NCBI GenBank assembly: GCA_015058575.1
Contig: SVBZ01000017.1
Coordinates: 49,999-113,998, forward strand
Direction: 5' to 3'
DNA from: Pseudoselenomonas ruminantium
GTDB lineage: Bacteria > Bacillota > Negativicutes > Selenomonadales > Selenomonadaceae
Length of the DNA: 64,000 bases
Both the position numbers and the translations under genes were made by a program. The notes beneath the pieces are model-generated. The model ran no database searches. It saw only the letters and a program-made list of their open reading frames with translations, and was not told where the DNA came from. Of the stretch, positions 8,656-17,792 are shown piece by piece (position 1 is the first letter of the stretch; every line of letters starts with the position of its first letter).

Positions 8656-9108
8656 TTGCCGGCAATGGCGATGATTTTGAAGGGTGTCCGCGTGGTACTT
8701 GAATATGGCATGCTGCTATGGCTGTTGTGGTTTGCCACAAAACTCACGCGGCGTATGTTTATGGAAATCCGCAAGGAAAGCAGACAGCAGCGGCGGCCGG
8801 AGACCAGTCAGAATGAAGCGGTGCTTTCCGTATTGGAGGCTGAGGAAGGAAATCTTGCTGGCAGGCGGTTTGCGTTCCGGGAGCAGATTGCCATTGGCCG
8901 TGGTGAAGACAACGATATTGTGATTCCGGAAGGATTTGTATCGCATCATCATGCGGTCATCTACCAGCATGGCAATCAGTATGTCGTTGAGGATCTGGGC
9001 AGTGTGAATCACACGTATGTGAATGACCAAGTGCTGGAAGGCAGGGCTTATATCAAGCCAGGCGATGTTGTCCGCATTGGCATGGTCGCATTGAGATTCG
9101 AGAGGTGA
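8656..9108 (+). CDS. Membrane-anchored FHA-domain protein
   Basis: This 150-residue protein has one N-terminal membrane segment (about residues 10-28), a basic linker and an FHA domain from about 58 to 148. The FHA motifs are GRGEDNDIVIPE, SHHHAVI and NHTYVNDQVL. It resembles FhaB/FipA-like proteins encoded beside PknB-type kinases, where phosphorylated partners dock. The start is probably TTG 8656, six bases after GAGGTGA; ATG 8665 is possible. It begins 1 base after the previous stop and ends 4 bases before the phosphatase gene. Confidence 0.85.
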   Translation: MPAMAMILKGVRVVLEYGMLLWLLWFATKLTRRMFMEIRKESRQQRRPETSQNEAVLSVLEAEEGNLAGRRFAFREQIAIGRGEDNDIVIPEGFVSHHHAVIYQHGNQYVVEDLGSVNHTYVNDQVLEGRAYIKPGDVVRIGMVALRFER

Positions 9109-9112
9109 GCGG

Positions 9113-9817
9113 ATGATTCAGGTATACGAGGCCACTGATGTTGGACTGGTCCGTCCAAGAAATGAAGATTGTGCAGTGGTGTTTGAACCAGCAACGTACG
9201 TGGTGGCTGATGGTATGGGCGGCCATGTGGCTGGGGAAGTGGCCAGCCATTTACTTACCGATACGGTTCGCCGCCAGTTGGCAGGCGTACCGGTAATCGG
9301 GGAGGAGGAACTGCGCCAGGCTGTGCTGGCAGGGAACCAGGCAATCCTGGATTGTGAGAAGGAAAATCCGGATTATAAAGGCATGGGAACGACGGCTACC
9401 GTCTTGCATTTGGCCGGGAATGAGGCCTATTGGGCGCATGTTGGTGACAGCCGGCTGTATCTGCTGCGCGGCGATTCGCTGCAGCAGGTCACGCGCGATC
9501 ATTCTTATGTGGAAGACCTGGTATTTGAAGGAACGATCACAGAAGCTGAGGCGCGTGTGCACCCTAAGCGCAATTACTTGACACGGGCTGTTGGTGTTGA
9601 GGCTGTGCTGGAGGTCGATACGGGGCATTTCCGTGTGCAGCGGCAGGATATCCTGCTGCTGGCGACAGATGGGTTGATGAAAGCTGTCGATGATACAGAA
9701 ATTGCGAAAATCCTTCGTGCAGGCGCTAAGGATCCGGCAGCAGAACTTATCCAGCAGGCATTAGCTGGTGGTGGCCGCGATAATATCACAGCAATCGTGG
9801 TGGTGTGTGATTCATGA
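9113..9817 (+). CDS. prpC: PP2C-family Ser/Thr protein phosphatase (PrpC/Stp)
   Basis: This 234-residue phosphatase carries the PP2C metal-binding motifs: RNEDC near residue 16, VADGMGGH with Asp33, GDSRLYLL near 111, LLATDGL near 183 and GGRDNITAIV near 222. It should remove phosphates placed by the PASTA kinase encoded 2.7 kb downstream in the same cluster. It overlaps the SEDS gene by four bases (ATGA). Its size fits the cytoplasmic Stp1/PrpC type with no membrane anchor. Confidence 0.95.
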   Translation: MIQVYEATDVGLVRPRNEDCAVVFEPATYVVADGMGGHVAGEVASHLLTDTVRRQLAGVPVIGEEELRQAVLAGNQAILDCEKENPDYKGMGTTATVLHLAGNEAYWAHVGDSRLYLLRGDSLQQVTRDHSYVEDLVFEGTITEAEARVHPKRNYLTRAVGVEAVLEVDTGHFRVQRQDILLLATDGLMKAVDDTEIAKILRAGAKDPAAELIQQALAGGGRDNITAIVVVCDS

Positions 9818-11085
9818 AGAATTGGGGATTACTCACTGCGCCTTTGGGGCTTGTCATCTGCGGCTTGAGTGTACTTTACTTGAAAATGAATCCTGGCGGT
9901 TCCAAGCTGACAACCGATGTTTTGCAGGGGCCGCTGGCTTATATTCCGTGGCTGGCTGGCGTGATTGTGCTGGCACTGTTCATTCAGGCAGTCATTATCC
10001 GGCGGCACGAAGATACGTTCTTGTTTCCTATTGTGATGATGCTGGCGAGTGTCGGTATCGTTGAGATCGCCAGACTCAAGCCATCGCTGCTCGTTCGCCA
10101 GCTGCAATGGTTATGTGTAGCGATGCTCGTGATGCTTTTGGTATTGCGATTTTGGAGCCGCATACGGCGGATGCTCAGCTATCCCTATCTGTTGGGGATT
10201 GTCTGTGTATTCCTGCTTGGCCTGCCCCTGTTGTTTGGCACGGAGATTGGCGGCAGCAAGAACTGGCTGGTATTGGGGCCTGTGTCTGTCCAGCCGTCGG
10301 AGTTTGGTAAGATTTTGCTGGTGTTTTTCCTTGCGTCGTACCTGTCGGATCATCGGCGGGTACTTACGCTTCCTTCGCGGCGCATCTTATTTTTGCGTTT
10401 GCCGCCTATCCGCTTCATTGCACCGCTTATTTGCATTTGGGGCATGGCGGTTTTGATGTTTGTCGTGGAGAAGGATTTGGGGTCAGCCTTGCTGTTTTTT
10501 GGCATGGCCGTGCTCATGACCTATATGGCGACCGGCAGCAAGTCGTATGCGTTCTTGGCGATGGCTTTTATCGGCGTAGCTGCTGCTGCTAGTTATGCAG
10601 CTTTTGGTCATGTCCGGGTGCGATTTGACATCTGGCTTGACCCGTGGCAGGATCCTAATGGCATGGCTTATCAGATTGTGCAGTCGTTGTTTGCATTCGG
10701 TACAGGAGGAATTTGGGGAACTGGCTTTGGCTATGGTCATCCGGGGTTCATCCCTGAGGTACATACCGATTTCATCTTTGCGGCCATCGCTGAGGAGATG
10801 GGATTGATTGCAACGATGATGCTAATTGCCTGTTACGTGCTGTTTTTCTGGCGGGGAATCAAGGCTTCGCTGGGCTGCCAGAAAGAGAAGGAAGCATTGC
10901 TGGCTGCTGGTTGCAGTTCGCTGCTGCTTTTGCAGGCGTTCATTATCATTGCCGGTGTTACGAAGTTCCTGCCGCTTACCGGTATCACGCTGCCATTCAT
11001 CAGCTACGGTGGCAGTTCACTCGTATCCAGTTTCATCTTGCTGGGCTTATTAGTATCGTTATCAAAGGAGCAGGAACATGGCTGA
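9814..11085 (+). CDS. SEDS-family peptidoglycan glycosyltransferase (FtsW/RodA/SpoVE)
   Basis: This 423-residue, roughly ten-helix membrane protein belongs to the SEDS family, which polymerises lipid II into glycan strands. Visible motifs are KNWLVLGPVSVQPSEFGK, EKDLGSALLFFG, DPNGMAYQI and the C-terminal LPLTGITLPFISYGGSS. It overlaps the phosphatase by four bases and the following class B PBP by eight, so it very probably forms a synthase pair with that PBP. FtsW and RodA cannot be told apart with confidence; pairing with this PBP next to FHA and kinase genes resembles the actinobacterial rodA-pbpA order. Confidence 0.93.
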   Translation: MKNWGLLTAPLGLVICGLSVLYLKMNPGGSKLTTDVLQGPLAYIPWLAGVIVLALFIQAVIIRRHEDTFLFPIVMMLASVGIVEIARLKPSLLVRQLQWLCVAMLVMLLVLRFWSRIRRMLSYPYLLGIVCVFLLGLPLLFGTEIGGSKNWLVLGPVSVQPSEFGKILLVFFLASYLSDHRRVLTLPSRRILFLRLPPIRFIAPLICIWGMAVLMFVVEKDLGSALLFFGMAVLMTYMATGSKSYAFLAMAFIGVAAAASYAAFGHVRVRFDIWLDPWQDPNGMAYQIVQSLFAFGTGGIWGTGFGYGHPGFIPEVHTDFIFAAIAEEMGLIATMMLIACYVLFFWRGIKASLGCQKEKEALLAAGCSSLLLLQAFIIIAGVTKFLPLTGITLPFISYGGSSLVSSFILLGLLVSLSKEQEHG

Positions 11086-12475
11086 TTGGAAAATCAAGCG
11101 GCAAATCCTGCAGGCGGCATCAATCCTATTGGTGCTGACAGGTCTTTTGACCGCATATATTGTTTATCTTTCTACATGGGCAGCGGATGGACTGGCCAGT
11201 AATTCGCTGAATATGCGCCGTGCTGCGGCTCGCGCGGATATATGGCGCGGATCAATCCTGGATGCACAGGGACGCGTGTTGGCGCAGAACCGGCCGGATG
11301 GCAGCCGCAGCTACCCGATGGGGGCAGCTATGGCTGCCGTGACGGGCTATAATGGCGAGAATATCGGCAGCGCGGGTGTGGAGGGCCATGCCAATCGCGA
11401 ATTGCTGGGCCTGTCGGATGATTTGAGTCATATGGGGGCTGTATCGCAGCTATTCCAGTCAGAGCGTGGCAATGATGTCAAGCTGACAATTGAAGCCGAT
11501 GCCCAGCAGGCTGCCTATGATGGCCTCGATGGCCGCAAGGGAGCTGTGGTGGTGCTGGATGCGGATACTGGTGCCATCCTGGCGATGGTCAGCGCTCCGT
11601 CGTATGATCCCAATAACATCGAAGCCAATTGGAAAGAGTTATCGCAGCAGGCCGATGGTGCTTTGCTGAATCGAGCGGTGCAGGGCATGTATCCGCCAGG
11701 ATCGACTATCAAGCCAATGATTGCTGATGCGGCACTGACAGAGGGGATTACCGATGAAAAGGAAATCTTTGCATGCAATGGTGTGCTGGATGTAGGCGGT
11801 GGCCATTCCATCCGTGAGAGCCATGGAGAGGTTCATGGCAAAGTGGACTTGCGCAAGGCGCTGACCGAATCGTGCAATGTTACCTTTGGTACGTTGGGGA
11901 TGCGCCTCGGCGATGATAAACTCAAGAAGAGTTTTGAGCGCTTTGGTTTTGATCGCGGACTGGGTGGCGAGATACTTATGGCCAAGCCGCATTTGCCGGA
12001 CTTCGGCAAGCTGGGCAGTGGCGATCAGGCACAGACGGCTATCGGACAAAGCACGCTGCTGGTAACACCGATGCATATGGCCCTGCTGGCCGCCGCCTAC
12101 GCTAATGGCGGGGAAATGATGAAGCCGTATTTGGTGCAGCAGGTCATTACGCCTGGCGGGATGGTCATTGCGGATACGCGGCCTGAAAAATGGCTGAGCG
12201 TTACGACGCCATCGATGGCGGCTAAAATCGACAGCTATATGGAAGATGTTGTCACCAAAGGGACAGGAAGGGCAGCTCAAGTCAGCGGCGTGCGTGTGAC
12301 GGGCAAGACTGGCACAGCTGAAAACGCAGCTGGCGAAGATCATGCCTGGTTTATCGGTTCGGCTGAACTGCGCAATCGCCGGATTGCATTTGCTATCCTC
12401 GTGGAAAATGGTGGCGGTGGTGGCACTCAGGCAGCGCCGATTGCCCGCAAGGTAATCCTTAGCTTGCAGAATTAG
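11078..12475 (+). CDS. Class B penicillin-binding protein (PbpA-like transpeptidase)
   Basis: This 465-residue protein has one N-terminal membrane helix (about residues 12-33) and a short dimerisation region. The transpeptidase domain carries STIK with catalytic Ser209 and Lys212, SCN near 265-267 and KTGTAE near 410. It cross-links peptidoglycan outside the membrane. The short N-terminal domain matches actinobacterial PbpA rather than long PBP2/PBP3 types. It overlaps the SEDS gene by eight bases. The kinase gene follows after 53 bases. Confidence 0.93.
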   Translation: MADWKIKRQILQAASILLVLTGLLTAYIVYLSTWAADGLASNSLNMRRAAARADIWRGSILDAQGRVLAQNRPDGSRSYPMGAAMAAVTGYNGENIGSAGVEGHANRELLGLSDDLSHMGAVSQLFQSERGNDVKLTIEADAQQAAYDGLDGRKGAVVVLDADTGAILAMVSAPSYDPNNIEANWKELSQQADGALLNRAVQGMYPPGSTIKPMIADAALTEGITDEKEIFACNGVLDVGGGHSIRESHGEVHGKVDLRKALTESCNVTFGTLGMRLGDDKLKKSFERFGFDRGLGGEILMAKPHLPDFGKLGSGDQAQTAIGQSTLLVTPMHMALLAAAYANGGEMMKPYLVQQVITPGGMVIADTRPEKWLSVTTPSMAAKIDSYMEDVVTKGTGRAAQVSGVRVTGKTGTAENAAGEDHAWFIGSAELRNRRIAFAILVENGGGGGTQAAPIARKVILSLQN

Positions 12476-12528
12476 AAAAGGATGCATGGTGTTCGATAGA
12501 TTTTACTTTTGTCTAGGAGGAACAGTTA

Positions 12529-14307
12529 ATGATAAAGCGTGTATTAGACCAACGCTATGAGCTGCAGGAACTGATCGGCGGCGGTGGCATGGCAGATGTC
12601 TACAGGGCGCAGGATTTATTGCTCAATCGCCCCGTAGCTGTAAAGATACTGCATGAGCAGTTCAAGAGCGATACGGAATTCATCAATAAGTTCAATCGCG
12701 AAGCACAGGCGGCTGCACGTTTGTCGCATCCGAATATCGTAAACATCTATGACGTTGGCGTGATGGACGATGCACATTACATTGTCATGGAATATGTCCC
12801 CGGGCGTACACTGAAGGACAGGATCAAGCAGGAAGGGCATCTTTCGGTAAGCGATGCCCTGCAAGTGGCCAAGGACATCGCGCGGGCGCTGGCACATGCA
12901 CATGCGAATAACCTTGTCCATTGTGATATCAAGCCGCATAACATCCTGATGATGCCGGATGGCAGTGCCAAGGTTGCTGATTTTGGCATTGCCCGTGCGG
13001 TCACGGAATCCACGATGACTTATACGGGCAATGTGGTGGGGTCGGTACATTATTTCTCTCCTGAGCAGGCCAAGGGTACGATGATTACCCCCAAGTCAGA
13101 TGTTTATTCGTTGGGAGTCGTGCTCTACGAAATGCTTACTGGTGCGCTGCCATTTACTGGTGAGACGCCAGTAAGCATTGCGATGAAGCACTTGCAGGAG
13201 GAACCAGTATCGGTGCGCGAGCTTGATCCTGCAATTCCGCCAGTTGTCGAGGCCATCGTGGCACGGGCTATGAGCAAAGATCCTGCCATGCGGCCGGTGG
13301 CAGCTGAATTCATGCACGATATCCAGCAGGCCGAGCAGATGCTAGGGGCTGGACAGGGCTATGGTCAGGCAGCTCCGGCTGATCCCTTTGCCACGCAGGT
13401 GCTGCCGCGGGTGGAAGAGCCGGTTGAGCCGGTTGTCTCGCGGCGTGAACGCAATCATGCTGCAGTGTATGCGGATGAGGAGCCTGAGCAGGAAAAGTCG
13501 ATTTTCAAATCCAAGGCGTTCATCGCTGGTCTTATCATGGTGCTGGTCATGGGCTTTTTTGCCGGGGCCTTCATGAGTTATGGTAAATTCTGGAGCACGG
13601 CTGAGGTTGTGGTGCCCGATGTGACAGGCAAGCAGATGACGCTGGCCCGTCAGATACTTGAAGATAAGAAGCTGCGGGTAAACGTGGCTGAGACTTATGA
13701 TGCAAGCGTGCCAGCGGGCACGGTTGTCTCGCAGAATCCGGAGGCAGGAACGAAGGTAAAAGAGGAGCGCCTGGTTACGATTTATGTCAGCAAAGGCGGC
13801 GAAAGTTTAGAGATGCCGGATCTCAAGGGGCTTAGCCGCAAGGATGCCGAAGAAAAGCTAACGAAGATGGGACTGAAGATTGGTTCGATTTATGAGCGGA
13901 ATTCGGATGAGGAAGCTGGTACGGTCATTGCGACGGACCCGCGGGCTGGCAGCAAAATCAATAAGGGGCAGAGTGTTGACATCACAGTCAGCAAGGGCAA
14001 GAAGGAGAAAAAGGTTTCTGTGCCTGATGTGACAGGGCTGCCGCTGGAGGCAGCCAAGGAAGCCATCACGAGTGCGGGGTTCCATGTCGGCAGTGTGACC
14101 CAAGAGCCCAGCAAGCAGGCTGCGGGGACGGTTATCAGTCAAAGTCCTGCTGGTGGCAGCTCGTTAGCTGAAGGCACGTCAGTCAATCTCGTTGTGGCGG
14201 AAGCGTCGGCAGACAAAGGCAAGAAGGATAACGATAAGAAAACCAACAAGCAGGAGAATGATACTCCAGCGGTGCAGCGGTCAACGGAAGGTATCAAGAG
14301 CCGCTGA
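12529..14307 (+). CDS. prkC: PASTA-domain Ser/Thr protein kinase (PrkC/PknB type)
   Basis: This 592-residue membrane kinase has an N-terminal cytoplasmic kinase domain (about 11-270) with GGGGMADVY, the ATP Lys in VAVKIL, VADFGIA and GSVHYFSPEQA. A helix at about 329-352 is followed by three extracellular PASTA repeats (about 360-427, 430-497, 500-567) and a Lys/Asp-rich tail. PASTA domains sense muropeptides or lipid II. The catalytic loop reads HCDIKPHN (131-138) rather than the usual HRD, a direct feature of the DNA (cat tgt gat). An AGGAGGAAC ribosome site precedes ATG 12529. Phosphatase and FHA partners lie upstream. Confidence 0.96.
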   Translation: MIKRVLDQRYELQELIGGGGMADVYRAQDLLLNRPVAVKILHEQFKSDTEFINKFNREAQAAARLSHPNIVNIYDVGVMDDAHYIVMEYVPGRTLKDRIKQEGHLSVSDALQVAKDIARALAHAHANNLVHCDIKPHNILMMPDGSAKVADFGIARAVTESTMTYTGNVVGSVHYFSPEQAKGTMITPKSDVYSLGVVLYEMLTGALPFTGETPVSIAMKHLQEEPVSVRELDPAIPPVVEAIVARAMSKDPAMRPVAAEFMHDIQQAEQMLGAGQGYGQAAPADPFATQVLPRVEEPVEPVVSRRERNHAAVYADEEPEQEKSIFKSKAFIAGLIMVLVMGFFAGAFMSYGKFWSTAEVVVPDVTGKQMTLARQILEDKKLRVNVAETYDASVPAGTVVSQNPEAGTKVKEERLVTIYVSKGGESLEMPDLKGLSRKDAEEKLTKMGLKIGSIYERNSDEEAGTVIATDPRAGSKINKGQSVDITVSKGKKEKKVSVPDVTGLPLEAAKEAITSAGFHVGSVTQEPSKQAAGTVISQSPAGGSSLAEGTSVNLVVAEASADKGKKDNDKKTNKQENDTPAVQRSTEGIKSR

Positions 14308-14321
14308 GAAAGGGAGCGTTC

Positions 14322-15230
14322 ATGCAAGAAGGGCGAGTCATCAAGGCCTATAACAGTTTTTTTTATGTGTTGACCGAGACAGAAAATGGTCAGGCGATGG
14401 TTACCTGCAAACTGCGGGGAAAGTTCAAGAAATCGCGGCGCAGCATTGGCGTGGTGCCTGGCGATTGTGTGCGCATCAGCCAGCTGCCGGATGGCAGTGG
14501 CGTGGTGGAGGAACAGCTGCCGCGCACAAGCCTGCTCAGGCGGCCGGTTGTGGCTAACATCACGCAAGTGGTGCTGACTTTTGCTGCGGCACAGCCGGAT
14601 CTCCATCCGTTATTGCTGAACCGGTTCCTCGTATTGGCTGAATGGTCGGGTATCCCGAAAATTGTCATTTGTATCAATAAGCAGGATTTATATGCTGGTG
14701 CTATCGGAGAGTTTCTCAAATCCTATGAGCAGATTGGTTATCCCGTCTTGCGGGTTTCAGCACGGAAGGGCGAGGGGCTCGATGCGCTGCGGCAGCAGCT
14801 GCAGGGGGAGACGACAGTCTTTGCGGGGCCGTCTGGTGTCGGCAAGTCGTCGCTTTTGAACTGCATTGACGGACGGCTGGCTTTGCAGACCGGTCAGGTC
14901 AGCGAGAAAATCAAGCGCGGCCGGCATACGACGCGTGTAGCGGAGCTTTTGCCCTATGCGGGCGGCTTTATCGTCGATACGCCGGGCTTCAGCGCGATGG
15001 AGCTTACCGAGCTTGATATACAGGCGTTGCCCGGTTATTTCCCAGAATTCCGGCCGCATCTTGATGCTTGCCGGTTTGCGCCCTGCAGCCATACACATGA
15101 GCCGGACTGCGCAGTGAAAGCTGCCGTTGCTGCAGGGGCTATCACGCAGGAGCGCTACGATGCCTATGTGAATATCTATGAAGAAATCAAAGAAAATCAA
15201 AAGATTGCACGAAAGAAGGAATATAAATGA
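14322..15230 (+). CDS. rsgA: Ribosome small-subunit GTPase RsgA (YloQ)
   Basis: This 302-residue circularly permuted GTPase acts in 30S subunit maturation. An N-terminal OB fold (to about residue 70) precedes the GTPase domain with G4 CINKQD, G1 GPSGVGKSS near 169-177 and G3 DTPGFS. The C-terminal zinc site CRFAPCSHTHEPDC fits C-x4-C-x-H-x5-C near 250-263. It follows prkC after 14 bases and overlaps rpe by four bases; prkC-rsgA-rpe is a standard Firmicute order. Confidence 0.96.
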   Translation: MQEGRVIKAYNSFFYVLTETENGQAMVTCKLRGKFKKSRRSIGVVPGDCVRISQLPDGSGVVEEQLPRTSLLRRPVVANITQVVLTFAAAQPDLHPLLLNRFLVLAEWSGIPKIVICINKQDLYAGAIGEFLKSYEQIGYPVLRVSARKGEGLDALRQQLQGETTVFAGPSGVGKSSLLNCIDGRLALQTGQVSEKIKRGRHTTRVAELLPYAGGFIVDTPGFSAMELTELDIQALPGYFPEFRPHLDACRFAPCSHTHEPDCAVKAAVAAGAITQERYDAYVNIYEEIKENQKIARKKEYK

Positions 15231-15871
15231 TTAAGATTGCACCATCCATTTTGTCGGCTGACTTTGCGCATCTGGCAGATGAAGTAAAAAAAGTTACCGA
15301 TGCTGGTGCTGAGTATATCCATATCGATGTCATGGATGGCACGTTTGTGCCGAATATCACGTTGGGATCGCCGGTAGTCAAGAGCTTGCGCAAGACGTCA
15401 GAGGCTGTCTTTGATGTCCATTTGATGACCGAACATCCTGAGACGCAGATTGAGGCGTTTGCTGAGGCTGGTGCAGATATCATCACGTTCCATGTCGAAG
15501 CGGCAAAACATCCGCACCGCATCATACAGCAGATCAAGGCGGCAGGCTGCAAGGCAGGAATCGCTGTCAATCCGGGCACTTCGCTGGCGATGATTGAAGA
15601 GCTTATCGCTGATGTGGACATGGTACTTATCATGACGGTCAACCCAGGTTTTGGCGGCCAGAAATTCATTGCGTCACAGCTCGAGAAGATTCATATGCTC
15701 TATCATACGATCAAGGATATGGGCTTTGCCTGCGATATCGAAGTCGATGGCGGAATCAATGCTGAGACGAGCAAGCTTGTGCGCGAGGCTGGCGCCAATG
15801 TGCTCGTAGCTGGTTCGGCAATCTATGGCGCGGAGAATATTGCTGCGGCAATCCAGGCAATCCGCAGCTGA
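15227..15871 (+). CDS. rpe: Ribulose-phosphate 3-epimerase
   Basis: This 214-residue TIM-barrel enzyme interconverts ribulose-5-phosphate and xylulose-5-phosphate in the pentose phosphate pathway. Motifs are APSILSADF, HIDVMDGTFVPNI (metal and catalytic Asp), VHLM, MTVNPGFGGQ and EVDGGI with the second catalytic Asp near residue 172. The start overlaps rsgA by four bases. Transketolase, which uses its product, is encoded 42 kb away in this window. Confidence 0.97.
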   Translation: MIKIAPSILSADFAHLADEVKKVTDAGAEYIHIDVMDGTFVPNITLGSPVVKSLRKTSEAVFDVHLMTEHPETQIEAFAEAGADIITFHVEAAKHPHRIIQQIKAAGCKAGIAVNPGTSLAMIEELIADVDMVLIMTVNPGFGGQKFIASQLEKIHMLYHTIKDMGFACDIEVDGGINAETSKLVREAGANVLVAGSAIYGAENIAAAIQAIRS

Positions 15872-15899
15872 GCTTATGAAGAAACAAGGAGAATCTGAA

Positions 15900-16688
15900 A
15901 TGCAGGACGTACAGAGCCGCGGAGATGTCCGGGGAATCGCGATACAGCGTGTCGGTATCAAGGATGCGCATTTGCCATTCCTCATCAAGACAAAGGATGG
16001 CGGCTTTCAGCAGGTATTGGCTTGTATCCGCTTCACGGTTGCCCTGCCGAGCGAGTATAAGGGCACGCATATGAGCCGTTTTCTGGAGATATTGATGCCG
16101 TGGAGTCAAAAACCACTGGCAGAACCAGAAATCAATAAGATGTTAGACGAGGCCCTCGAACATCTCGATGCGCAGTCAGCTGAAGTAGAATTGGCTTTTA
16201 AGTATTTTATTGATAAGACAGCACCGGTAAGCGGCAAGCGGTCGGTGCTTGATCTCGATTGTTGCTTTACAGGGCGTAAAAACAAGGACGGCGAGCTTGA
16301 GTTCCAGCTTGGTGTCGAGGTACCGTTCACTTCGCTTTGCCCGTGCAGTAAGGAGATTTCCCAATATGGGGCGCACAATCAGCGGTCGGTCGCACGTATC
16401 CAGCTGCGGTTCAAGCCCGGCGTAGATTGCATCTACATTGAGGACTTGGCTGCCTTGATCGAAAAGCAGGGATCATCGCCCATCTATCCGTTGCTCAAGC
16501 GTGAGGACGAAAAATTCGTGACAGAGGCAGCGTATGAAAATCCAAAATTCGTTGAGGATATCCTGCGCGATGTCGTCTTGAACTTGCGTGAACTTGATGG
16601 GCTGGCGTGGTTCTCTGTCGAATGTGAGAACTATGAGTCGATTCACAACCACAGTGCTTTTGCGGCGCATGAGGAAACATTGAGTTAA
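15900..16688 (+). CDS. folE2: GTP cyclohydrolase FolE2 (type IB)
   Basis: This protein (262 residues) belongs to the COG1469 FolE2 family. It converts GTP to 7,8-dihydroneopterin triphosphate, the first step to folate and queuosine, using metals other than only zinc. Visible motifs are DVRGIAIQRVGI near the N-terminus, DLDCCFTG, SLCPCSKEISQYGAHNQRS with the metal-binding Cys near residue 151, and a C-terminal ECENYESIHNHSAFA. ATG 15900 has AAGGAG eight bases upstream; an in-frame ATG at 15876 is an alternative. No zinc-repressor site could be recognised upstream. Confidence 0.9.
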   Translation: MQDVQSRGDVRGIAIQRVGIKDAHLPFLIKTKDGGFQQVLACIRFTVALPSEYKGTHMSRFLEILMPWSQKPLAEPEINKMLDEALEHLDAQSAEVELAFKYFIDKTAPVSGKRSVLDLDCCFTGRKNKDGELEFQLGVEVPFTSLCPCSKEISQYGAHNQRSVARIQLRFKPGVDCIYIEDLAALIEKQGSSPIYPLLKREDEKFVTEAAYENPKFVEDILRDVVLNLRELDGLAWFSVECENYESIHNHSAFAAHEETLS

Positions 16689-16722
16689 ATGAGAATTACA
16701 ACTATCCTGAGGGACGGTTTGC

Positions 16723-17712
16723 ATGAATAAGTTTTACAAGCGGTTTTTGTTTTTGATCCTGCTCGTTATCGTGATATCCGGCATTGTCATCTATTCGACT
16801 GTTGATATCCATACGCTTAGAAATCTGAACAAATTCCAGCCGTGGTCGATTGCATTGGCGATACTCGCTGTCAGTCTGGGCATGTTCTTTGATGGCAGCC
16901 GTCTGATGCATATGGTGAAAATTTCAAATGAGAAGATTACTTTGTACCAAGCAGTACAAGTTATTTTCGGCAATTATTTCCTGGCATTATTGACGCCGGG
17001 AGCAACGGGGGGAGCTGTGGCTCAGCTGATGTTTTTGCGTCATGCCGGGGTGCCGACAGGTAAGGCGACTGTGCTGGTCATTGTGCGCACGTTGTTATCC
17101 ATTTTATTCCTGGTGTTTTGCATGCCATTCATCTTTATGCATGATGCGGGAATCATCCCTGGTGTGTCGAATGCGACGCTGATGGGAATTACCTTGACGG
17201 CTTTTGCGGTCATCCTGACTATTATCGTCGGTGCGCGGCGTGGTTATTTGGATTACGTAGTCGTCCGCTGCTCCAAACGCATGAAAAATGAGCGGCGCCG
17301 CAAGTTGTTTGCTTTTTACCGGGATACCAAAAGTGCCATCCAGCTGCTTTCTCAGGCACCGCGCTGCATGCTGCTGGTATTTCTGGAATCGGGTCTCAAC
17401 CTGCTATGCATCTATGCTATCGTACCGTGCCTGCTGTTGGGATTAGGCGTGACGGATGCTGACTGGTACACAGTCATGGGCCGCATGATCTTTCTGAATA
17501 TGCTGCTCTATTTCACGCCGACACCAGGTGGTTCCGGCATTGCTGAAGGCGGTTTTGTGCTGCTTTTCAGTGAGACAGTTCCGGCTGGTACTGTTGGTAT
17601 TGTTGCGGTATGCTGGCGGCTGATTGCTGAATACATTCCGTTCTTGATTGGTCTTTACTATACGTTGACGGTGTTTGGCCGTGACTTCCTTAACAGGCAG
17701 TTGAACAAGTGA
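16723..17712 (+). CDS. Flippase-like / UPF0104 integral membrane protein (LPG synthase TM-domain family)
   Basis: This 329-residue protein has about eight hydrophobic segments. It fits the lysylphosphatidylglycerol synthetase transmembrane (YbhN/UPF0104) family: FGNYFLALLTPGATGGAVAQ in the first half and LYFTPTPGGSGIAEGGFV near residue 268 are the two hallmark Gly/Pro motifs. It lacks the cytoplasmic transferase domain of MprF, so it is more likely a lipid or glycolipid flippase-like protein; the substrate is unknown. It follows folE2 after 34 bases and is followed by a hairpin four bases after its stop. Confidence 0.85.
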   Translation: MNKFYKRFLFLILLVIVISGIVIYSTVDIHTLRNLNKFQPWSIALAILAVSLGMFFDGSRLMHMVKISNEKITLYQAVQVIFGNYFLALLTPGATGGAVAQLMFLRHAGVPTGKATVLVIVRTLLSILFLVFCMPFIFMHDAGIIPGVSNATLMGITLTAFAVILTIIVGARRGYLDYVVVRCSKRMKNERRRKLFAFYRDTKSAIQLLSQAPRCMLLVFLESGLNLLCIYAIVPCLLLGLGVTDADWYTVMGRMIFLNMLLYFTPTPGGSGIAEGGFVLLFSETVPAGTVGIVAVCWRLIAEYIPFLIGLYYTLTVFGRDFLNRQLNK

Positions 17713-17716
17713 TAGA

Positions 17717-17760
17717 AAACAGCCCCGCTGGTATGCCTGGTCTTACCTGCGGGGCTGTTT
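17717..17760 (+). terminator. GC-rich hairpin between flippase-like gene and cbiD
   Basis: AAACAGCCCCGC and GCGGGGCTGTTT form a perfect 12-bp stem with a 20-base loop, just after the upstream stop. The T tract is only three bases, so termination may be partial. It also rules out an early cbiD start. Confidence 0.65.
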
Positions 17761-17792
17761 GCGGAAAAAAGGATTTGCGGAAGGTGAGAGTA

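Noticed and set aside
17709..17792. Extra N-terminal 28 residues of cbiD
   Set aside because: The stretch encodes a perfect 12-bp hairpin directly after the previous stop. The CbiD family starts near LRSGYTTG, and GTG 17793 gives the normal length.
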